A stretch of 64,000 nucleotides of DNA, taken from the NCBI GenBank assembly GCA_964036045.1, contig OZ038383.1, forward strand, positions 92,326,086-92,390,085. Reading direction: 5' to 3'. The translations under genes and the position numbers were made by a program. Positions within the stretch are counted from its first letter, which is position 1. Each line of letters starts with the position of its first letter. The notes beneath the pieces were generated by a model. It did no database searches. It was not told the origin of the DNA and saw only the letters and a list, made by a program, of their open reading frames with translations. This stretch comes from Eutreptiella sp. 'Long Island Sound 2002'. Lineage: Eukaryota; Euglenozoa; Euglenophyceae; Eutreptiales; Eutreptiaceae. Below are positions 29,050 to 38,330 of the stretch, piece after piece.

Positions 29050-30969
29050 ATGTCGCAGCAGACTATGTCTCAGCTTGCCAGCCTGGCCTCGCGCCCCGAC
29101 CCCGCAGCCGACACCCTCGCCCACTACCAAGCCCTCCCCGTTGCCCACCATCAATTGGAGGAGGCAACGTACGAGTCGGAGGCACTGGGGGTGGATGCCA
29201 TCGTGGGCTGGGCAGCCTCCCTCGACCCCTCCCCCGATGTCATCCACATCGACATGCGCAGCCCCACCCGCAACAGCTACCTCGGGGGGAGGGGATGGGC
29301 CACAACCCTGTGGAGGGAACTGCGCCACCAACTCCCCACCCTCAAATTTCTCCATCTGACCCCTCTCCCCTCCAGTGTTGACCAGCTCCTCAACTCGATG
29401 AGGAATAACCCTGTGGGGAAGCCTAAGGACGCCCACGTCCAGGTGTACCCCACCGCTAACCTCGTCCACACCCCCCCCCACTGCGATATGGTGTGCCTGC
29501 ACGATCTTGCTGCAGGTGCACCAGCAGGCCACTCTTTTTTCCCCTTTTCTTGGCATCTTGCCAACCCCCGGTGGTGGGATGATTTGGGCATCGCCCCTTT
29601 CCATCCCACCATCCCCCCCCAGGTGCACGTCCCCGAGGTCACCCACCCCACCTTCTACAGCACAACTTCTTTGCAATGGTACCGTGGTGCCTCATGCGCC
29701 CCCCCCTTCATTTCGAGTGAACCCCCCCTCCGCACCGAACCCCTTCCCGACCCCCCTCATGGGGTGACGGGCAGCCCTGACCCCGCCCCCGACAGGGTTG
29801 GCCCCTCTCAGCCGCCCCTCAACTTTGTTGATGGGAACGGCTACATTGTGCTTCGGGGGCTTGTGGAGGAACGGGATTGTGAGGTGGGGTGGAACAAGGT
29901 GATGAAGGCGTGGGGCAGCGGCGACGAAAAAGTCGTCGCAAAAAATTTTGAGCTCCTTTTCAACGCCGCGCGGAGTGAGGAGCAGGCCAAGGATCCCGAG
30001 CTCCCCCGCCGGTGGCAAAGCAAGAGCGCCTTGGGGTCGGGGGTGGGGGGGCCTCTCTTCAAGAAGTTCCACCCCCACCTCACCGAAAGTGTCCCTGGGG
30101 TTGAGGACCTCCACCCAGTGACGCCGGGCAGCGTCATTGTGGCCAGTGTGGGGAGTGGGCCGCAGCTCCCCCACACCGACGTGACCACCCACCCCGAAGT
30201 CCTCCCCCCCAGCGACAAGGCGGTGGGGGACTGCCACCTGAGTAGCTTCCTCTGCTTGTCAGAGGACTACCAGGTGGCGGTGCAGGCGGGGACGGCCCTG
30301 GGGGAGGCGGCGGAGGCGCGCTGGGACACCGTTCAGCTGCATCGGGGGGACATGCTGCTGATGGTGGCCACCAGCCGCCATCATGGATTGCCTGCCCACC
30401 CTGACTCCAAGGATGGGCTGCAGGGGGCTCTTTTTAACTTGTGGACCCCCGACCCCCGACACAAACACCATCAGGCCAACACCACACACTTGGACGCCAT
30501 CCCCCCCAAGGAGGCCCTGGACGTTGCTGGGGATTTGTCCAGCTGGGACCTCCCCAGCGTGGACCAGGTGTTGTGGGTGGGGAAGGGGGCGGTTGCGAGG
30601 GTGGGGTTGTGGGAGGGGGAGGCTGCCCAGGCCCTGTTCGCCGACCCCCCGCAGACGCTCCCGGCAGGCCCCCCCACCTGCCCCTTCCACCCCACCTTCA
30701 TCTCCCGGTCGGCCCCGGCCGCCGACCTCGCCGTCATCGAGGTCGGCCCCCAGTGCATGCTGTTCTTCCTGGGCAGCGTGCACCAGCTGGAGGTCGTGAA
30801 GGGGGGCGATGTCGACGCGGAGTCGGAGATCCACTTCGCCTTGTCCGGCATTGCCCCCCCGGGTCGGCCGACCACGCTGTGGCACCTGGTGAACACGGTC
30901 CCAGCGTGGCGGTCGCCCAAGTGCGCGAGGACCGGGGCATGGAGCATCACCTGCCCATGCGACTGCAAG
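29050..30969 (+). CDS. 2OG-Fe(II) oxygenase of element 3, intact 640-codon exon
   Basis: ATG at 29050 (MSQQTMSQLASLASRP). HxD in GPQLPHTDVTTH and distal His in ATSRHHGLPAHP. An N-terminal stretch THPTFYSTTSLQWYRG matches THPTLYSTDAP of element 4. The C-terminal part has Cys/His pairs (TCPFHPTF) and the exon ends WSITCPCDCK at the donor. It diverges from the element 0, 1 and 2 enzymes and groups with element 4, in agreement with the transposase clades. The frame is unbroken, so the element may have been recently active. Confidence 0.85.
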
Positions 30970-31265
30970 GTGTGCCTGCTTGTGTGTTTGCTTTGTGTAT
31001 TCGCAACAATTGGACGAAATTCACGTGAAATTCGTACGAAATTCGTATGAAATTCGTACGAATTTCGTACGAATTTCACGTGAATAAATTTATGTGAATT
31101 TTCTCGAGATGTGAAATTCGTACGAAATTCGTACGAATTTCGTACGAATTTCGTACGAATTTCTGTGAATTTCGTCCAATTTGCTCCTATTGCTCTTGCA
31201 TTGCCCCGTCTCCACTCCCCCTTTCTCAATTTTTGCCTTGCACACCTCCCCACATCTGCATGCAG
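30970..31265 (+). other. Intron of element 3 joining oxygenase and coiled-coil exons, holding a palindrome array
   Basis: Donor AAG|GTGTGCC at 30970, acceptor CATCTGCATGCAG at 31265 after a long pyrimidine tract. 640 codons before and the open frame after remain in register. Two AAATTCGTACGAATTT blocks lie at 31015..31080 and 31112..31165. Confidence 0.83.
31015..31165. repeat. AAATTCGTACGAATTT arrays inside the element 3 intron
   Basis: Two dyad-symmetric blocks of 11-bp units, separated by ACGTGAATAAATTTATGTG, itself an imperfect inverted repeat. Confidence 0.92.
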
Positions 31266-32729
31266 GTCCCGTTCACCGCTTGGTCGCCGGATATTCGGCA
31301 CCACACCAGGCGCCAGTACAGGCCCCGGCCCCGATTGCCTGAGGAGCACGCCGAGCCCGCCGAAGGCCCCGGTGGCGCCCAGCCCGCAGGCACCGGCGGT
31401 GGACGGGCACCAAGCGAGGCCGGCAGCGTGCGCAGTGTGGGGTCGCAGCGCTCTCGGCGTTCGGGAGGCAGCGAGGCCAGCACCGCCAGGGGGCATATGG
31501 CGCGCGAGGTGGTGGTGCCCCAGCCGTCCCGCGACGAGCTGGGCGAGGCCCACACCGACCCCCCCCTGGACCGGGTCACCCTGGCCGCCAGGCAGCCGGA
31601 TCCGGCCTGGACCCAGCAGGTGCCGCCCGGGCCGGATGGGCGGCAGCGGCACCTCAGTGCCGTGTGGGACATGGAGTTGGAGTCGCGGGGGGTGCAGGGC
31701 ACCCTCCGCATCTCCTTCCCCTGCCCCATTGTGCTCCGGGGGGGGTCCAACCTGCCTGCGGGGCAGGAGCTGGTGGGCATGTTTGCCTACCGGCTTGTGA
31801 GTGGGCACTGGCGGGTGCAGACGGGGGTGTCGGGGATCGGGGAGGGGGGGATGGTGACGACGGCAGGGATTTGTGGGCTGAATGTGCTCACGGGTTGGGA
31901 GCAGCGGAGGAGGCCGGAGTGGGTGGACGTGTCATGGGTTGCCATGCGCGTCCATGTGGGGAGGCAGCGGAAGATGGGGGTGGTGGCTGACGTCATTGAC
32001 GTCGAGGAGGACGAACCCCCCCCCACGCGCAAGCGGAAAGGGCGCCCCGAAGGGGACACGGGCCCCACCCCCCCCCCCAAAGCCCCGCGTACGGCCACCC
32101 CGGGGGAGCGAGCAGGGCGGGCGGAGCAGGCGGAGCCGTCGGGGGGGCGGGGGCAGAGGGGGGTGGTGCAGGAGTGGGTGGACCAGCAGCGGGCGGGGGC
32201 GTGGGAGGCACGCGCCATCAGCGCGGAGGCCGCCAACCGCGACCTCGAGGCCCGTCTGCGGGACTGCGAGTCGCGGTTGGCGGACGTCACCAGGGAGCGT
32301 GACCGGCTGGCCACCAAGGTGAAGACCCTGGAGCGTGACGTGGCGACGTTGCGCAAGGCAAAGCCAGCGGCACAGCCAGCAGAGGCAGTGGAGAGGGCTG
32401 AGGGTGCCGAGGCCCCCGCCCCCCCGGGTGACAGGGGGGGGGCCAGTGCTGCCGGTGTCCGGTACCTCCTGGCCGGCGCACAGGCCTGGCATGCCCAGGC
32501 CGAGGCATGCGCCGGCCAGGTGTCCGCAGTGTCCACCGGCCTGCGGATGGCCATGATGGCCAGTGGCCAGCAGGTCAATGTGGACAACGTGGCCCCGGAC
32601 GCCCCCAAGGTGACTGCCGCAATGGAGGATGTGCGCCGGCAGTACCCCCCCCCACCGCCTCACGTCGGCGGCCATGGACCCCTCCTTTGTGGAGGCGGTG
32701 GCGGAGCAGAGCTCCCAGGGCTCCGCTAG
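31266..32729 (+). CDS. Coiled-coil protein exon of element 3
   Basis: Starts VPFTAWSPDIRHHTRRQYRP. The N-terminal domain includes MELESRGVQGTLRISFPCPI and VDVSWVAMRVHVGRQRKMGV. A basic Pro-rich linker (KRKGRPEGDTG) leads to a coiled coil (NRDLEARLRDCESRLADVTR, ERDRLATKVKTLERDVATLR). Near 32645-32655 a C-run shifts the frame; in the alternative frame the end reads QSSQGSASRSSAPGG, like the Ser/Gln tails of the other elements. No open frame into a second oxygenase follows. Confidence 0.75.
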   Translation, partial: VPFTAWSPDIRHHTRRQYRPRPRLPEEHAEPAEGPGGAQPAGTGGGRAPSEAGSVRSVGSQRSRRSGGSEASTARGHMAREVVVPQPSRDELGEAHTDPPLDRVTLAARQPDPAWTQQVPPGPDGRQRHLSAVWDMELESRGVQGTLRISFPCPIVLRGGSNLPAGQELVGMFAYRLVSGHWRVQTGVSGIGEGGMVTTAGICGLNVLTGWEQRRRPEWVDVSWVAMRVHVGRQRKMGVVADVIDVEEDEPPPTRKRKGRPEGDTGPTPPPKAPRTATPGERAGRAEQAEPSGGRGQRGVVQEWVDQQRAGAWEARAISAEAANRDLEARLRDCESRLADVTRERDRLATKVKTLERDVATLRKAKPAAQPAEAVERAEGAEAPAPPGDRGGASAAGVRYLLAGAQAWHAQAEACAGQVSAVSTGLRMAMMASGQQVNVDNVAPDAPKVTAAMEDVRRQYPPPPPHVGGHGPLLCGGGGGAELPGLR

Positions 32730-33182
32730 CCGGAGCTCTGCTCCCGGGGGGGGGGGGTGTGTAGGTACCCTCCGGAGCACCTGTCCTTTCTAACCACGCC
32801 TTTCTAACCACGACGAATGTTATCCTGCCCCCCCCCCCCCTCAAGCATGGGCAGTTTGACCGATATGTGGGGTACTCCCCCCCCACTGTGCGAAATTTTC
32901 TGCAGCACTGTTTGTACATTACCCCCTGACCTGATGTGCCCCCTGACCTGTTAACCTGTTAACCTGTTAATTTGCGATTCCTTTCTGCGGAACTGTTTGT
33001 ATATTTGGGGCCACTTCAATTTCATTACTGTTTGTATATTACACTGCTGGCTGAGTGACAGCCGGAATGACAGCATGAGACAATGACAATGACAATGACA
33101 GTATGAGCACCATCCTGAGCTTGCTTTGTGAGGGTCAACGAGGGCACAAGGATGAGGCTTTGGCAGAAATTCTGTGACAGTC

Positions 33183-33337
33183 ATGTGAAATTCGCACGAA
33201 ATTCGTACGAAATTCGTACGAATTTCGTACGAATTTCGTACGAATTTCACATTTTCAGAATATTCACACATTTCTATTCATGTGAAATTCGTACGAATTT
33301 CGTACGAAATTCGTACGAATTTCGTGCGAATCTATGT
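33183..33337. repeat. AAATTCGTACGAATTT arrays upstream of the element 3 transposase
   Basis: Two dyad-symmetric blocks of 11-bp units at 33183..33252 and 33280..33337. The preceding 32730..33180 has no supported gene; it contains G- and C-runs and ACAATG repeats near 33080. Confidence 0.92.
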
Positions 33338-33450
33338 GAATTTCTTTTAATTGCATGCGAATCACAGTAGAGAGAGTGGTCTGCGGCAGGGGGATGGTAG
33401 AAACTTTGCGATGACTGCCTGCCCATTCAACAGGACCTGTATCTCACATC

Positions 33451-35172
33451 ATGCCACGGCCCAAGGAGCCATTCCATCTGGTAGCGGATCGTACACGACG
33501 GCGGCGCGTACAAGAGCTCCAGGAGGTTGTTTCCAAGGAGCTTGCAGCACCCTACACCGTCAAGTACCTGCCCGACACGGGGCAAATAGTGCTCACCCCC
33601 GAAACAAGAATTGTAGCCACCGTCCAGCCCGAGCCCACCCAGGAGGAGAGGTTGATTATGGCCGTGTGGAGGATCCGGTCATTGCACCTCTCTAGGACAG
33701 AGTCCCGGTACCTGGTGGGGAGCATGACGTACGGTGTGGTATGGGACCAGGTGTACGGCATGCTCCGGCAGCTAGCGTTGCCGGAGTCCCGGGCGTTTAC
33801 TGCCTATACGGGTGACGACACGGCCATCAATGGTGCGGCCTGCTACCTACCTGACCGCATCGCCCACCTATTCAAGTGTCGACCACCACCACCCTCGGCC
33901 ATCATGCAGCCCGGGGACCGACGGCTGCATTGGTTGCCTATTGCGGTGGACGGTACATCGAGGCATGAGGCCTCGTACGTCCATTGCACGCTTGGTGGCA
34001 CCGCCAGCCCCAACCAACTATCTAGTTGGTGGCTACTAGGGGGCAGTGAAAAGAGGGACACCCTCTACGCGGCCTCCCAGGAAATTGATTTTGATGATGA
34101 GTTGCGCAAGGCCGCAACCATAAGTTTTAAGGATACCGCAGGGACCGATAGGCAGTCCCTTTTTTTTCTGTGTGCAGATGGTAAGGCACAGGTGCTCATG
34201 GCGGGCTGCCAAAACTGGAAGGCAGAATCCCCTGGTGCCACTGTGTGTTGGGTCTGCATGCGTAACCGTGCTCTGTGCCTTGCTACCTTTGGCACAGCAA
34301 GTGCGATAGACGGCAACTGGGAACCAGCCGTTGCCATAAGTGCTATATATAGGACCATTATGAGTGATAGGCGAGTGCCTGATTATGGCCTCCATGGGGT
34401 CCTTCGTGTCCTGTTGTGTGCAGTCAACGGGACCCGGGACCTAGTTGTACAATTGACAGGGAAGGCACCGGCCACTGTGGCACGCACCATGCTGCAACCG
34501 GTTTTAGATGAGGCACGGCTTGCTGCACGAACTTGCACCCGTGCCTCATTAAATAATGACAAGGCAAACAGCAAGGGGAAGGTGAGGATGGAGTGTGCTG
34601 CTGCCATCCATTTCATGCGCAATAAGGGTTGGGAGAAGATAATAGATGCTTGCCTAGAGCAGCCTAGTGTCAGGCAGCATCAAGTAGGGGGAAAAAGTTG
34701 GGAGTCGGTGTGCAAAACGTGGTGGGAGAATTTTGCAAGCATGTGTGTATACGCGTGGCGTTCCGCATGGTTCTCCGGGGCCGACTTGGGGCGGCTCCGG
34801 AACCATAGCATAGCCATGGGCGCTGCCCACAATGAGCTCCAGTGGGGCAAACTTCTGTGGACGCATCTTTGGATCGACCACATGTATTATTTTGCAAAGA
34901 AGTGGAGAATCTTGTCAAAGTTCTCCTGCTTTGCCATGGAGGGAAGTCACCGGAGGCTGAAGCGCATGTTGCGCAACAGCGGGGGCCTAAGCCTCCTCCG
35001 GGGGAGACTAGGGGTGCAAGTGGTTGTGGACAACCACACCATTGACGATAGCCTTTGGTTGCATGGGTGGGATGCGACCAAAAGGGCTCAACGTGGGCAA
35101 GGGCCCATAAGTGTACAAACGTATGCAAGCCGCACAAGAAGACGGCTTCTAACCGACATGCAGCACCTTTAG
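33451..35172 (+). CDS. DDE-type transposase of element 3, intact (clade II)
   Basis: An unbroken 573-codon frame from ATG at 33451 (MPRPKEPFHLVADRTRRRRV). Candidate catalytic blocks: LPIAVDGTSRHEASYVHCTL, FLCADGKAQVLMAGCQNW followed by CWVCMRNRAL (Cys knuckle), and LWTHLWIDHMYYFAKKWRIL then FSCFAMEGSHRRLKRM. The last block separates clade II (also LWAHLWIDH copies in element 4 relatives) from clade I (WIHWCLAHS type). It should act on element 3 ends; family name not determinable by eye. Confidence 0.83.
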   Translation: MPRPKEPFHLVADRTRRRRVQELQEVVSKELAAPYTVKYLPDTGQIVLTPETRIVATVQPEPTQEERLIMAVWRIRSLHLSRTESRYLVGSMTYGVVWDQVYGMLRQLALPESRAFTAYTGDDTAINGAACYLPDRIAHLFKCRPPPPSAIMQPGDRRLHWLPIAVDGTSRHEASYVHCTLGGTASPNQLSSWWLLGGSEKRDTLYAASQEIDFDDELRKAATISFKDTAGTDRQSLFFLCADGKAQVLMAGCQNWKAESPGATVCWVCMRNRALCLATFGTASAIDGNWEPAVAISAIYRTIMSDRRVPDYGLHGVLRVLLCAVNGTRDLVVQLTGKAPATVARTMLQPVLDEARLAARTCTRASLNNDKANSKGKVRMECAAAIHFMRNKGWEKIIDACLEQPSVRQHQVGGKSWESVCKTWWENFASMCVYAWRSAWFSGADLGRLRNHSIAMGAAHNELQWGKLLWTHLWIDHMYYFAKKWRILSKFSCFAMEGSHRRLKRMLRNSGGLSLLRGRLGVQVVVDNHTIDDSLWLHGWDATKRAQRGQGPISVQTYASRTRRRLLTDMQHL

Positions 35173-35317
35173 ACTCTACAGCGGCGGTTCCGGTGCCGCA
35201 AGAGACGGACATGAGATGACCTTACGAACCCAGACCATTGTTGCCTGTGACCGGGGTGCATGCTGGGAGGCTTACTAGGGGTGTGAGGACAAATCAGGGG
35301 GTGCACACGGGTAACAT

Positions 35318-35405
35318 TTGTGTAAATTCACGTGAATTCACGTGAAATTCGTACGAAATTCGTACGAAATTCGTACGAATTTCACGTGAATTCACGTGAA
35401 TTCAC
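35318..35405. repeat. AAATTCGTACGAATTT and CACGTG array, right end of element 3
   Basis: One block of 11-bp units flanked on both sides by AATTCACGTGAATTCACG words. 35406..35808 is subterminal DNA without a gene. Confidence 0.9.
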
Positions 35406-35808
35406 GGCTGTGAATCGGCTACAGGCTTGCCGGGTTCCGGCACCTCTCGTTTTGGGCACGGTGCGGTCATGATGCATGCTTTTGGGGCGGGACTTTCATT
35501 GGATGATGCGTAACAAAGCTAGGGGAGGAATTTTGGCCCCTCAAAGCCCTTGAAATGAACCAAGAATATGGCATTTTCCCCCAAAAACCTCAAATTTTGG
35601 GTAAATTCACGTGAAATTCACGCAATTATTCAAACGGCCACTTAACGGCCGTTCACGAAGGGTACAAATATCGAGCAAACGAAACATGGAAGGCACATTG
35701 TTGCATCATAGTGCACCCATGTAACATGTGAAATTCCGGGTTCCAACCACATTAACAACACCCAAAATTGGGGGGGTTCCGCACCACGCCCTAGAACGGT
35801 GCATCCCA

Positions 35809-36013
35809 AGGCGCGCTCACCGGTGAGCGCGTCCTGTGCCGTCTTGCGGGCGGCCTCCGCCGCCTTCAGCTGCTCGCGCAGCAGCTTGTTCTCCGCATCC
35901 AGTTGAAAATTGGCGTAGTGGATGGGGACTTGCAAATGCGCAACAACACAAGCATAAAACAATGCACACAACGACACCACTGCAACAGCGAAGACAACTC
36001 GAAAACCAGCCAC
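35809..36013 (-). pseudogene. Coiled-coil protein of element 4, N-terminal part
   Basis: Contains FQLDAENKLLREQLKAAEAA, a coiled coil, and joins 21986 after removal of element 2. The start is uncertain: a hydrophobic stretch VVFAVAVVSLCALFYACVVA precedes it, which could be a membrane segment or simply intronic sequence read through (a TTGCAG acceptor candidate lies within it). Confidence 0.6.
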
Positions 36014-36068
36014 AGAACAACGTTTCCGATAAAACCCAACGAACTAAATTCAGGCGCCAAAACGGCAC

Positions 36069-36275
36069 TTGGCGCGCGCCAACTAGCTATTTGGCGCGCC
36101 AAAACTTGACTTGGCGCGCGCCAAAACTTGACTTGGCGCGCGCCAAAACTGGATTTGGCGCACGCCAACCGAACACTTGGCGCGCCAACCGGTGGCTTGG
36201 CGCGCGCCAAGATGGAAGTTGGCGCGCGCCAACTGCGAAGTTGGCGCGCCAATCTGCTATTTGGCGCGCGCCAAA
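36069..36275. repeat. TTGGCGCGCGCCAA array between element 4 oxygenase and coiled-coil parts
   Basis: Ten palindromes starting at 36069, 36091, 36111, 36133, 36155, 36177, 36197, 36219, 36241 and 36261: intervals of 20 or 22 bp. The position corresponds to the array-bearing intron in elements 1, 2 and 3. Confidence 0.95.
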
Positions 36276-36328
36276 TTCGTGTCACGTGTGACCACATCGC
36301 ATGCATGCAAGGCACCGCGCGGGCACAC

Positions 36329-37044
36329 CTTCTCGCTGCAGGAGCAGATGGTGCGGCGGGCCTTGTCCACGCGGACGAGGTCCAACATCTCGGCGTCCTG
36401 GGAGCTCAGGGGCGGGGTGAAGTGGGCCATGGCCATCGAGGCCATGCGGCCGGCCCCTGGCTCCCGCACGAACGCAGCGCCCAGTGCGGCGAACGAGTAC
36501 ACCATCGTCCCGGCCGTGCAGCGCACGCGGCAGAAGTCGGTGGCCTCGCAGGGGGGGAGCCACCACCGGTGGATGTGCGGAGTGAGGCAGGCATCCGCTC
36601 TGGCCGCCTCGGCGGTGGGCCCCACGTGCGCGTGGTCGGTGGGGGTCAGAAACAGACCCGCAGACACCCCCTCTTGCAGGAGGAGGACGTCCCCCATGTA
36701 GGGCACCGGGGGGTCCAACGGCTGCTCAGCCTGCGACACGAAGCAGACTGGCTGGGGGATCGCGTCGGGAGTGAGGAAGTCCTCCTCTGCCGGGGGGGGG
36801 GGCGGCCGGCCTCTCCTCCGCTTCCGCCGGCGCCTCCGCATCCGCCGGCGCCTCCGCATCCGCCGGCGCCTCCGCATCCGCTGGCGCCGCCGGCATCTCC
36901 TCCTCCTCCTGTGCCGCACTCTGTGGGGGGGGGGGGGCGGCATCCGCGTCAGCCGGCGCGGCCGGCCTCTCCTCCGCATCCGCCGGCGCCTCCGGCATGT
37001 CCACCTCGTGGGGGGCAGGCACGGGATCCTGGGGCCGGTACCTG
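36329..37044 (-). pseudogene. 2OG oxygenase of element 4, C-terminal part
   Basis: Reads RYRPQDPVPAPHEVDMPEAP, then five APADAE repeats (18-bp repeats at about 36823-36890), then a frameshift at the G-run near 36788-36796, and LTPDAIPQPVCFVSQAEQPL to ICSCSEK followed by GTGTGCC at 36328, the same donor position as in element 3. This part is on the minus strand, while the core of the enzyme lies inverted at 37045..40424. Confidence 0.7.
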
Positions 37045-37360
37045 GGGCGCTATCAGACGACGGTCTCCAGCGTCCCCCACTGGCTCCCGGACGACCTCTG
37101 GCAGGCTGTTCTGGCCCTGCTGGGGTTCTCCCTCCCACCGCTGCAGGGACTTGAGGCCTTGTGCCCCAAGATCATCGAGCGGTGGGAGGCAGAACCCTGG
37201 AAGGGTTTCCAGATCCCCCACCGCGATTTTGCACTGTCAGTGAAACAGTCACTGCAGTGCATGGTCGTGTTCATCCCCCTCACCACCTCTCCCCCGTCCA
37301 AGTCCCTCCAGGTGTGCCCGGGCACGCAGGGGGGCTATCACGCTGCGCATCGGTGGGATA
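37045..37360 (+). pseudogene. 2OG oxygenase core of element 4, first half, in inverted orientation
   Basis: Plus-strand frame with HWLPDDLWQAVLALLGFSLP, the HxD in GFQIPHRDFAL and AHRWDI at the element 6 junction. Removing element 6 with one TA copy continues it in frame at 40178 (WDIVIQPLRSVTLLRGTVIH). Both ends of the gene lie on the minus strand, so an inversion of about 37045..40424 must have occurred. Confidence 0.68.
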
Positions 37361-37755
37361 TTCCTTTGTCTACGGAGGGGACGTTATTGTCCGGAAGCGG
37401 TCTGCGCGGCACAATACGTGCTGCGCGTGTTGCTTCAAAACGCGCAGCACGCGCAGCACGTGCAGAACGCAAACAACACACGCATCACGCGCAGAACGCG
37501 CAGAACGCGCAGCACGGAGTTCTAGAGGCAGACTTAGAAGCAGACTTCCGGCACGCGCAAAACGCGTAGCACGCGTAGCACGTCACTATTGCACACGCGC
37601 GCACTTTTGGGGGGCCGCGTCCTCACAGTTTGGGTATCCAGCCTACGCGGTTGTCCCCCAGGGTTCGCACTGGTCCCATGGGTAGGGATGGCAGAGGCTT
37701 GGCGGCCATGAAGTTCACGATTCCACCACGTCCGCCCTCCACCACCTTCTCCTTC

Positions 37756-38203
37756 CTAATCTTCGTCAACCTCCATGTCCTCGTCCTCTTCCCCGTCACT
37801 CTCCTCCTCCTCCTCACTCTCTTCCTCCTCATCCTCCTCCCCCTCCTCCTCACTCTCCTCCTCCGTGTCATCCTCACTCTCCTCCCTCTCGCTGCCATCC
37901 ACCTCGGCCTCGTCGCCCTCCTCCTCCACATCTGCCTCTACCACCCCGGTCACCCCATGCGCCACGGCAAAGCACCCCACATGGTACCACTTGCCGCACC
38001 CACAACAAACGTAGTGGGTCTTGCCCCGGTTGCAATGGGCGCACACCCGGCGGCCCGGCATCCGCACCGGCACGTGGATGGGCTTGGCCACCGCCACTGT
38101 ACAAAAGCGGCGCCGGATAAGGTCCAACTGCCAGTCAAACATGGTACCCGTTCGGACCCCCCCGAGGGACCGGCAGGTCGCGTATGCGTTGACCACGGCA
38201 CTC
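37756..38203 (-). pseudogene. piggyBac-like transposase C-terminus in element 6
   Basis: Reads RSAVVNAYATCRSLGG, then VCAHCNRGKTHYVCCGCGKW and YHVGCF, a Cys/His finger of the kind that closes piggyBac transposases, and an acidic tail of about 60 residues to the stop at 37756. It matches 49476..50060 in element 7. Upstream it joins directly to the 5' half of a gene X intron, which marks an internal deletion. Confidence 0.72.
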
Positions 38204-38330
38204 CTCCAGAAGCGTGCAAGGAATCATGCGTGTAACACGCGTAGAACGCGCATCACGCTACCATGGGCCTCCAGAGGCGGCGCGGAGGCACCAGCGCGCA
38301 CACCACCGAGACCACAAAGCACACAGATAC

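Larger units (their letters stand above)
28783..35670. mobile_element. Element 3: AAATTCGTACGAATTT-family transposon
   Basis: Plus-strand genes: oxygenase (29050..30969), coiled coil (31266..32729), transposase (33451..35172), with arrays before, between and after them. No Tet/JBP-like frame. The borders are uncertain: the right end near 35640-35670 (CGTTCACGAAGGGTACAA) resembles 56770-56790, which continues a second copy of the left end, so the left terminus at 28783 is probably truncated. Subterminal words AAATTCACGTGAATTC recur at both ends. Confidence 0.75.
21987..35808. mobile_element. Element 2: second TTATCGCGCGATAA-family transposon, containing element 3
   Basis: Termini TGGGATGCAGCGTTCTAGGG at 21987 and the complement ending at 35808. 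The flanks suggest an AA duplication with one base lost. It splits the element 4 coiled-coil frame. Minus-strand order from right: oxygenase (28694 to 26586), coiled coil (26343 to 25133), Tet/JBP-like (25132 to 24497), transposase (24089 to 22368). This is the same order as element 1. Element 3 lies in its right subterminal region. A 722-bp derivative with the same termini occurs at 47047..47768. Confidence 0.82.

Noticed and set aside
29277-30237. Long minus-strand ORFs opposite the element 3 oxygenase, and similar ones opposite 26586..28694
   Set aside because: Shadow frames of GC-rich coding sequence; no motifs, and the plus-strand frame has the catalytic residues.
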